Shown here in pieces: positions 54,530 through 64,000 of a DNA stretch of 64,000 bases (within the stretch, counting starts at the first letter, position 1; the number at the start of each line of letters is the position of its first letter). Position numbers and translations under genes: made by a program. Origin of the DNA: Procambarus clarkii (taxonomy: Eukaryota > Arthropoda > Malacostraca > Decapoda > Cambaridae); assembly GCF_040958095.1 (NCBI RefSeq), contig NC_091175.1, positions 18,627,695 to 18,691,694 on the forward strand, in the 5' to 3' direction. The notes under the pieces were generated by a model. It ran no database searches. It worked only from the letters and a program-made list of their open reading frames with translations, and was not told where the DNA came from.

Positions 54530-57500
54530 AGCTTGAGGCACTCAACGCACCACAACAGAGGCACTCAACGCACCACAACAGAGGCACTCAACGCACCACA
54601 ACAGAGGCACTCAACGCACCACAACAGAGGCACTCAACGCACCACAATAGAGGCACTCAACGCACCACAATAGAGGCACTCAACGCATCACAACAGAGGT
54701 ACTCAACGCACCACAATAGAGGCACTCAACGCACCACAAAAGAGGCACTCAACGCATCACAACAGAGGTACTCAACGCACCACAATAGAGGCACTCAACG
54801 CACCACAAAAGAGGCACTCAACGCACCACAATAGAGGCACTCAACGCATCACAACAGAGGCACTCAACGCACCACAATAGAGGCACTCAACGCACCACAA
54901 TAGAGGCACTCAACGCACCACAATAGAGGCACTCAACGCATCACAACAGAGGCACTCAACGCACCACAATAGAGGCACTCAACGCACCACAATAGAGGCA
55001 CTCAACGCACCACAATAGAGGCACTCAACGCACCACAATAGAGGCACTCAACGCATCACAACAGAGGTACTCAACGCACCACAATAGAGGCACTCAACGC
55101 ACCACAATAGAGGCACTCAACGCACCACAATAGAGGCACTCAACGCACCACAAAAGAGGCACTCAACGCATCACAACAGAGGTACTCAACGCACCACAAT
55201 AGAGGCACTCAACGCACCACAAAAGAGGCACTCAACGCACCACAATAGAGGTACTCAACGCATCACAACAGAGGCACTCAACGCACCACAAAAGAGGCAC
55301 TCAACGCATCACAACAGAGGCACTCAACGCATCACAACAGAGGTACTCAACGCACCACAATAGAGGCACTCAACGCACCACAAAAGAGGCACTCAACGCA
55401 CCACAATAGAGGCACTCAACGCACCACAATAGAGGTACTCAACGCATCACAACAGAGGCACTCAACGCACCACAAAAGAGGCACTCAACGCACCACAACA
55501 GAGGCACTCAATGCACCACAATAGAGGCACTCAACGCACCACAACAGAGGCACTCATCGCATCACAACAGAGGTACTCAACGCACCACAATAGAGGCACT
55601 CAACGCACCACAAAAGAGGCACTCAACGCACCACAATAGAGGTACTCAACGCATCACAACAGAGGCACTCAACGCACCACAAAAGAGGCACTCAACGCAT
55701 CACAACAGAGGCACTCAACGCACCACAACAGAGGCACTCAACGCACCACAACAGAGGTACTCAACGCATCACAACAGAGGCACTCAACGCACCACAAAAG
55801 AGGCACTCAACGCATCACAACAGAGGTACTCAACGCATCACAACAGAGGCACTCAACGCACCACAATAGAGGCACTCAACGCATCACAACAGAGGCACTC
55901 AACGCATCACAACAGAGGTACTCAACGCACCACAATAGAGGCACTCAACGCACCACAACAGAGGCACTCAACGCACCACAAAAGAGGCACTCAACGCATC
56001 ACAACAGAGGCACTCAACGCACCACAATAGAGGCACTCAACGCACCACAAAAGAGGCACTCAACGCATCACAACAGAGGTACTCAACGCACCACAATAGA
56101 GGCACTCAACGCACCACAAAAGAGGCACTCAACGCACCACAACAGAGGCACTCAACGCATCACAACAGAGGTACTCAACGCACCACAATAGAGGCACTCA
56201 ACGCACCACAATAGAGGCACTCAACGCATCACAACAGAGGTACTCAACGCACCACAACAGAGGCACTCAACGCACCACAAAAGAGGCACTCAACGCATCA
56301 CAACAGAGGCACTCAACGCACCACAATAGAGGCACTCAACGCATCACAACAGAGGTACTCAACGCACCACAATAGAGGCACTCAACGCATCACAACAGAG
56401 GTACTCAACGCACCACAACAGAGGCACTCAACGCACCACAAAAGAGGCACTCAACGCATCACAACAGAGGCACTCAACGCACCACAATAGAGGCACTCAA
56501 CGCATCACAACAGAGGTACTCAACGCACCACAACAGAGGCACTCAACGCATCACAACAGAGGTACTCAACGCACCACAAAAGAGGCACTCAACGCATCAC
56601 AACAGAGGTACTCAACGCATCACAACAGAGGTACTCAACGCATCACAACAGAGGTACTCAACGCATCACAACAGAGGTACTCAACGCATCACAATAGAGG
56701 CACTCAACGCATCACAACAGAGGTACTCAACGCATCACAACAGAGGTACTCAACGCATCACAACAGAGGTACTCAACGCATCACAACAGAGGTACTCAAC
56801 GCATCACAACAGAGGTACTCAACGCATCACAACAGAGGTACTCAACGCACCACAACAGAGGCACTCAACGCACCACAATAGAGGCACTCAACGCATCACA
56901 ACAGAGGCACTCAACGCATCACAACAGAGGCACTCAACGCACCACAACAGAGGCACTCAACGCATCACAACAGAGGTACTCAACGCACCACAACAGAGGC
57001 ACTCAACGCATCACAACAGAGGTACTCAACGCACCACAATAGAGGCACTCAACGCACCACAATAGAGGCACTCAACGCACCACAATAGAGGCACTCAACG
57101 CACCACAATAGAGGCACTCAACGCACCACAATAGAGGCACTCAACGCATCACAACAGAGGCACTCAACGCATCACAATAGAGGCACTCAACGCACCACAA
57201 AAGAGGCACTCAACGCATCACAACAGAGGTACTCAACGCATCACAACAGAGGCACTCAACGCACCACAACAGAGGCACTCAACGCATCACAAAAGAGGCA
57301 CTCAACGCATCACAACAGAGGCACTCAACGCTCTACAACAGAGGCACTAAACGCATCACAACAGAGGCACTCAACGCATCACAACAGAGGTACTCAACGC
57401 ACCACAAAAGAGGCACTCAACGCATCACAACAGAGGCACTCAACGCTCTACAACAGAGGCACTAAACGTATCACAACAGAGGCACTCAACGCATCACAAC

Positions 57501-58023
57501 AGAGGCACTCACCCCACCACAACAGAGCCACTCAACGCACCACAACAAAGGCACTCAACGCTCCACAACAGAGGCACTTAACGCTCTACAACAGAGGCAC
57601 TCAACGCTCTACAACAGAGGCACTCAATGCACCACAACAGAGGCACTCAACGCATCACAACAGAGGCACTCAACGTACCACAATAGAGGCACTCAGCGCA
57701 TCTCAACAGAGGCACTCAACGCACCACAACAGAGGCACTCAATGCACCACAACAAAGGCACTCACCGCACCACAACAAAGGTACTCAACGCTCCACAACA
57801 GAGGCACTCAATGCACCACAACAGAGGCACTCAACGCTCCACAACAGAGGCACTCAACGTTCCACAACAGAGGCACTCAACGCTCCACAACAGAGACACT
57901 CAATGCACCACAACAGAGGCACTCAACGTTCCACAACAGAGGCACTCAACGCTCCACAACAGAGACACTCAATGCACCACAACAGAGGCACTCAACGCTC
58001 CACAACAGAGGCACTCAACGGTG
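54530..58023. repeat. 23-base minisatellite, about 150 units (3.5 kb)
   Basis: Unit GGCACTCAACGCACCACAAC plus AGA, varying at three main sites: GGC/GGT before ACTC, CAC/CAT before CACAA, and AAC/AAT/AAA before AGAG. Local homogenised blocks are obvious, for example a run of GGT/CAT/AAC units at 56590-56850 and CAC/AAT units at 57010-57140. The right end (57310 onward) carries CTCTACAAC, CTCCACAAC and GTTCC types. Open frames at both ends are 23-residue shadows. Confidence 0.98.
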
Positions 58024-58098
58024 TACCAAAGTTTCAAGGGAGAGGACAAAAAATTAAAAAAGTTATAATGGATGATGTTGATAGGTGCCTGAAGAAGG

Positions 58099-58258
58099 GT
58101 GGCGGGTGTGGAAGTCAGAGTGGAGGTGTGGAAGTCAGGGTGGAGGTGTGGAAGTCAGGGTGGAGGTGTGGAAGTCAGGGTGGAGGTGTGGAAGTCAGGG
58201 TGGAGGTGTGGAAGTCAGGGTGGAGGTGTGGAAGTCAGGGTGGAGGTGTGGAGAGTCA
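58099..58258. repeat. 20-base minisatellite
   Basis: Eight units of GTGGAAGTCAGGGTGGAGGT. The first and last are degenerate. Confidence 0.95.
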
Positions 58259-58651
58259 GAGAAGGGGTGGGGGAGAGTCAGGGAGAGTATGAACAATTCC
58301 AAGGGGATATAAATGGACTCAAGGAGTGAGTGAGTGAGTGAGAGAAGCCAGGGAAGAGTGAAAGGTATTAGGGAGGGTATAGGGGGTGTCAGGACGGTGG
58401 GGGGGGGGGGGGGGCTGGGTCTGGAAGTGAATAAGATGGGTCAGGGAGGGAGTAAAGATGGATGAGGGAACAGATAATGAGATGGGATGGGATGTTGGAA
58501 CATCTTCAAGACGTATTCCAAATCACTCATTTCTGATTTTTTGCATAGTCAACCTCTCAGGTCTCACCCTATGAACAATGGTAAGTAATTCACAGTGACC
58601 TAGGACCTTTGGATTGGTCGAGGAATACCCCCCCCCCTCGCAAACGCCTAG
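58259..58651. other. G-rich sequence, no gene
   Basis: GAGTGAGTGAGT at 58325-58345 and a poly-G run at 58398-58414. No gene. Confidence 0.6.
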
Positions 58652-59060
58652 TGATGCGTTTCGCAAGGTCACTCCTTACATCCTCAAAGATATTGAGTGC
58701 TCAGTGAACGAAATAGCGTTTATTAATCACTCAAAAATATGCTACTCCGGCCCTATAATCACCTGGTTAGTGATCAATCACTCATCACAATACATCCGGA
58801 ATATGTGCATGAGCGAGTTGATCAGTGGTTGTTCCCCTTGTTTGAGTGGATATTCTTGCATGTGTTCTATGCTGCAAGCACATGTTGCAGATGTCTATAG
58901 TGATGACCCATATTGTAGCGGGTTTGGATATCCACTCCAAAGAGGGAATGTCTCACGGAAGGCAGCTTGTATATTGTCAGACGCCTTGCAAGAGAGATTT
59001 TCGTCTTGCCCATATATTTCGAACCCAAATAACTCTTTCATGTAGATTGACACTCCAGTC
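58652..59060 (+). other. possible retroelement-derived segment
   Basis: Starts with the repeat shared with 52996. A 143-codon frame (58614-59045) includes CSMLQAHVADVYSDDPYCSG but matches no domain I know. Probably decayed repeat. Confidence 0.35.
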
Positions 59061-59289
59061 TACCTAGCTGTAAATAGGCACCCAGGAATTAATCAGCATG
59101 TTCTAAAGCTGTATCCTGGTAATTCTACCCTCGGGGGCGGCCTCGAGATAAGCCTAACATGTACTGTATATATAAGCTGTCTCCTTGTCCCCCAACTCAA
59201 TGAATTATTATTATTTTCTAATATTTCCCATGCCTTATAGAGTGACTTCACTGAGAACAATTTTAATTTGAACCTGTCGTAGGAAGAAG

Positions 59290-59430
59290 AAATACCAAGA
59301 GAACCTATAAGAACATAAGAACATAAGAACATAAGAATAAAGGTACCTGCAGAGGGCCTATTGGCCCATACGAGGCACCTCCCATTTATAACCACCCAAT
59401 CACACTCTAATCCCACATACCCAATCTGTA
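59290..59430 (+). mobile_element. retroelement fragment (ACATAAGA type)
   Basis: Repeated AACATAAGAACATAAGAACA, then GGTACCTGCAGAGGGCCTAT, TGGCCCATACGAGGCACCTC and ATTTATAACCACCCAATCAC. A reverse-strand fragment lies at 30047-30085. I recall it as a common decapod LINE segment. Confidence 0.65.
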
Positions 59431-59775
59431 AAGGGATTTAAACTACAATGAACACATTTCCCACACCTTCAACTCGAAATATCAGTTTCAAAGGAAAAAG
59501 AATCCTTATTAGTGAAGGAAAAGAGGGAAATCTCGAAATGAAAATGAACCATAGAATTTGATTTTAAATATGCTCAATGGATTTCCCAAGATCCCTTGCT
59601 ATTTTACGCTCTTGTTCCCATCTATGAAAATCATGGAAAACGTTACTGCAGGCCTATTAAGAGTCAGCATTCGCCCAATAAAACATTCCAAAATGTAAAA
59701 AAAAAAAAATATAAAAAAAACGATTAAAAAAATGCCCATATCTCAGCTTACTTTTTTTCATATCCCCTCCAAGTA
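59431..59775. other. no gene recognised
   Basis: AT-rich, with poly-A runs at 59697-59735. No signals. Confidence 0.5.
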
Positions 59776-59825
59776 TGTACATACATACATACATACATAC
59801 ATACATACATACATACATACATACA

Positions 59826-59853
<28 letters not shown>
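59776..59853. repeat. (CATA)n microsatellite
   Basis: About 19 uninterrupted CATA units. Confidence 0.98.
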
Positions 59854-59861
<8 letters not shown>

Positions 59862-59865
59862 CCCT

Positions 59866-60008
59866 ATGTATTGCCTGCCCGAAACGCTGTGCGTATTAGT
59901 GGCTTTAGGTATTGTATATACTAGCTCTATCTATAAGTCCAACATTATGTTTGTAACTCACCTTATATGCAAGTACTTTTACCTGAATAAACATTTGAAT
60001 TTCAATTT
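59866..60008 (+). mobile_element. LINE 3' end with polyadenylation signal
   Basis: TGTATTGCCTGCCCGAAACG, CTGTGCGTATTAGTGGCTTT, ...ACCTGAATAAACATTTGAAT, TTC. AATAAA is present just before the terminus. I recall this ending as common to a decapod LINE family. Confidence 0.65.
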
Positions 60009-60034
60009 ACATTTAGATATAGTCATACAGGCTT

Positions 60035-60153
<119 letters not shown>

Positions 60154-60565
60154 CCAACAACTACCTTACCTGGTGGCAAGAGAACCACTAAACCCACCTG
60201 GAGACGATCCCATAATTTAAGGACATTTTAGCCTCCTTAATGTTGACTTTGTCACACAAACATCTCACAATTCCCGGCACGCCTTAGAGAGTGAATGATT
60301 AATTAGCCTCTGCTCATAAATGCTCAGGCATTTCACATATGTAATTACTCCTGGAATATAGAATAACATTTACATTTGTGAGACATATATTAATAGGAAT
60401 ATATAACTGAATACGTGGTTTCCTTTTTTTGATTTATTTTACGTAATATATAAGGTATTAAAATGAGTTTTACTCTAAATGAGAAATATAGTGTATTGTA
60501 TTAGAAATTCTTCTTCATATATAAAAAGTTATTATATTCATGCCATTTATAATTCATGCCAAATC

Positions 60566-60815
<250 letters not shown>

Positions 60816-60919
60816 AAGTCTTCTGACCCTTAACCCATTTTCCGACAGCAACTCGTTGGCCATTTTGGGCACAAATATTTCAGCAAATCACTTCATCAAG
60901 CTGAGGCGACGTGAGTATC

Positions 60920-61130
<211 letters not shown>

Positions 61131-61689
61131 TAACTCAAGTAAAAGTATATAAATATGGATTAAGCTTACCAATCTCTCATTCATCCACCAGGGAACTACT
61201 GGATTACGTCCCTAATCCTCTTACCAATAAGCGGATTTACCTGCAACAAAAAATCCAGAGAAAGTCGGGAGGAATGCATGTCTCTTGCTTGCTTCCTCTT
61301 CGGAAAAATAAATCCTTAATCCGTATATAATCTACAGAACGAGGCATTCAGAGGCGAGACTTAAAGCAATGTTTTTTTGACGTAATGAGGATTGGACTTA
61401 GCACGTCCGATCCTCATTAGTCCTTTAGCTTAGCAGGCTTCGTACGCTGCTGGATAGGCAAAAGTCACTTTAAACTTGACGTAGTCAGGCGGGGATGTGA
61501 ATAATTTACACAAAATGCTGTGTTTGTATACATCTCGTATGATGATTTCAGGTACACACAGGGATCATATACAGATATATACACACACACATCTGATACA
61601 GTTTCATGGGAAATGGGTTGTGTATAATGTGTATTATCACATTGCAAGTGAATGATGTGTATAATACATCACGGTGTATCATGTATGAT
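61131..61689. other. no gene; one hairpin
   Basis: 61383-61419: TAATGAGGATTGGAC, loop TTAGCAC, GTCCGATCCTCATTA (15-base stem, one mismatch). No other signal. Confidence 0.6.
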
Positions 61690-61900
61690 GTGCTCATGTG
61701 ATACCCGCACAATACCCTATACAATACCCTACAAAATACCCAAATCATACCAGGACAATATACTACAGAATGCTCACACAATACGCTACACAACGCCCAC
61801 ATATTATCTTACACAATGCTCACACAATGCCATATACAATGCCACAAAATACCCCCACAATACCCCTACACAATACCCCACACAATAGCCACACATTAAG
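61690..61900. repeat. degenerate AATACCC/CACACAATGC array
   Basis: Loose repetition of ACAATACCCTACA and CACACAATGCC words with no fixed period. Confidence 0.65.
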
Positions 61901-62057
61901 TAACAAAAATTATTCACAGGAAAGTAGTGGAAAAAATTATGCAAGGCGGCCAATAAGCTTCGTAAACTTAATCACCAACTAATATCTGTACTGAAAAAGG
62001 TTTTCGCGACCAAGAATTGTAAAATTATTGCTTCCGAACAGTTTAAAACGTCCACCT

Positions 62058-62482
62058 GGCCACAGCCAAGGATGGCCACAGTCAAGGATGGCCACAGCCA
62101 AGGATGGCCACAGCCAAGGATGGCCACAGCCAAGGATGGCCACAGCCAAGGATGGCCACAGTCAAGGATGGCCACAGCCAAGGATGGCCACAGCCAAGGA
62201 TGGCCACAGTCAAGGATGGCCACAGCCAAGGATGGCCACAGTCAAGGATGGCCACAGCCAAGGATGGCCACAGTCAAGGATGGCCACAGCCAAGGATGGC
62301 CACAGCCAAGGATGGCCACAGCCAAGGATGGCCACAGCCAAGGATGGCCACAGCCAAGGATGGCCACAGCCAAGGATGGCCACAGTCAAGGATGGCCACA
62401 GCCAAGGATGGCCACAGTCAAGGATGACCACAGCCAAGGATGGCCACAGCCAAGGATGGCCACAGCCAAGGATGGCCACAAT
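62058..62482. repeat. 16-base minisatellite
   Basis: About 26 units of GATGGCCACAGCCAAG, with AGTCAAG in about a quarter of units and a single GATGACC. Confidence 0.97.
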
Positions 62483-62486
62483 CACC

Positions 62487-62557
62487 AGTTGATTGACAGT
62501 TTAAAGGCGAGACCAAAGAGCCGAAGCTCAATCCCCGCAAACACAACTAGGTGGGGT
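62487..62557 (+). mobile_element. SINE/LINE tail fragment
   Basis: CAGTTGATTGACAGTTTAAA, GGCGAGACCAAAGAGCCGAA, GCTCAATCCCCGCAAACACA, ACTAGGTGG. Forward-strand version of the tail seen at 7447, 7786, 8213 and 29041. Confidence 0.8.
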
Positions 62558-62571
62558 ACAGTTGGGAGTGG

Positions 62572-62662
62572 CCCTCAACTCCAGGTGGCCCTTAACTCCA
62601 GGTGGCCCTCAACCCCAGGTGGCCCTCAACCCCAGGTGGCCCTCAACCCTAGGTGGCCACAG
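62572..62662. repeat. 17-base minisatellite
   Basis: Five or six units of CAGGTGGCCCTCAACCC, with CTTAACTCC variants at the left. Confidence 0.93.
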
Positions 62663-62838
62663 CTCCGAACATTTGGGTCCCTCCGGGAACGTGTGGCCAC
62701 GTTTTCTGGTTCCCATTGGAGAAGAAATTTATAAAAGAAATTACATTCTTTTTCCTAAAGCTGTTACCTTGAGCCCTTTTTCGTTCAATTTAAGAGAGTG
62801 CAATTAAGTTGTGTGTGTGTGTGAGGGCTGGAGGGGGG

Positions 62839-63715
<877 letters not shown>

Positions 63716-63791
<76 letters not shown>
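63716..63791. repeat. (CT)n microsatellite
   Basis: Pure CT. Confidence 0.97.
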
Positions 63792-63793
<2 letters not shown>

Positions 63794-63939
63794 CTCAGTT
63801 GCTATGCTCTATACCTATGCTCTTTACTCTCTTTTTCACTCAGTTCACCCTCTCTATCCTTCATCTGTGGAGTGAAGAGGAAAATATACATGTTGAACAA
63901 ACACGTCGCAATGTTGCATGTGTGTGTAGGGGCCGAGAG

Positions 63940-64000
63940 GCGGGGGGGGGGGGGGGTTGATGGTTGAGGGTGATGGTTGTGGGTGATGGTTGTGGGTGAT
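63940..64000. repeat. poly-G then GGTGATGGTTGTG minisatellite
   Basis: A G-run at 63942-63956, then at least three units of GTGATGGTTGTGG running off the window. Confidence 0.85.

Noticed and set aside
54530-58023. CRISPR-like array
   Set aside because: Units are contiguous 23-base repeats with point variants, with no unique spacers, no cas genes, and a eukaryotic context. The same applies to the 34-, 30- and 22-base arrays.
58085-58329. Trp/Gly/Val repeat proteins
   Set aside because: 20-base tandem repeat translated in three frames, with no supporting context.

Overview
This window looks like intergenic and intronic DNA from an arthropod, most likely a decapod crustacean of the crayfish or lobster type. 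Four things suggest this: TTAGG-like (CCTAA/GGTTA) sequence inside mobile elements; tRNA-derived SINEs ending in a 'CAAGCACAACTAGGTGAGTAC'-like tail followed by (AC)n; palindromic elements sitting in (TA)n tracts; and extreme microsatellite and minisatellite content. The decapod assignment rests on remembered repeat families, not on a search. There are no bacterial genes, operons, rRNAs or convincing functional tRNAs. By rough addition about a third of the window is tandem repeat, and most long open frames are shadows of repeats whose unit lacks a stop codon.

Layout. 1-6856: short minisatellites and microsatellites in unassigned DNA. 6857-7356: a 500-base assembly gap. 7357-11830: a nest of minus-strand retroelements (two tRNA-derived SINEs, a 5'-truncated CR1/Jockey-like LINE, and an RTE-like LINE whose reverse-transcriptase core is deleted). 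12280-14445: a 30-base minisatellite of about 72 units. 14842-15853 (minus): the best host coding exon, apparently a DUF1399/glycine-rich-domain (GRDP-like) protein with a Gly/Glu/Arg-rich stretch, bounded by good splice signals. 16096-16488: the first of three copies of a palindromic MITE-like element.

20990-36013 is the most interesting part. A gene-like unit is present twice in inverted orientation (left arm about 20990-26600 on plus, right arm about 36013-32640 on minus), the two copies converging on a spacer filled with mobile elements. Each arm has two CCAAT boxes, a TATA box, an arthropod-type initiator TCAGTG and a 51-base first exon ending in a GTGAGC donor. The promoter and upstream block is nearly identical between arms, while the gene bodies have diverged strongly. 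Each arm has amplified a different segment into a minisatellite: about 2.5 kb of C-rich repeat in intron 1 of the left copy, and seven 52-base units inside exon 2 of the right copy. The unexpanded counterpart of each can be read in the other arm. I cannot name the product, and it may be non-coding.

The spacer holds a SINE, a 355-base foldback element and a Tx1-like LINE endonuclease fragment with an internal duplication bounded by hairpins. 37371-64000 is dominated by minisatellites (22, 44, 13, 40, 34, 19, 13-15, 24, 23, 20 and 16 base units), two more copies of the 16.1 kb palindromic element, a Penelope-like GIY-YIG remnant, several LINE 3' tails, SINE fragments and perfect hairpins. Some minisatellites appear to have been seeded by the 3' tails of retroelements.
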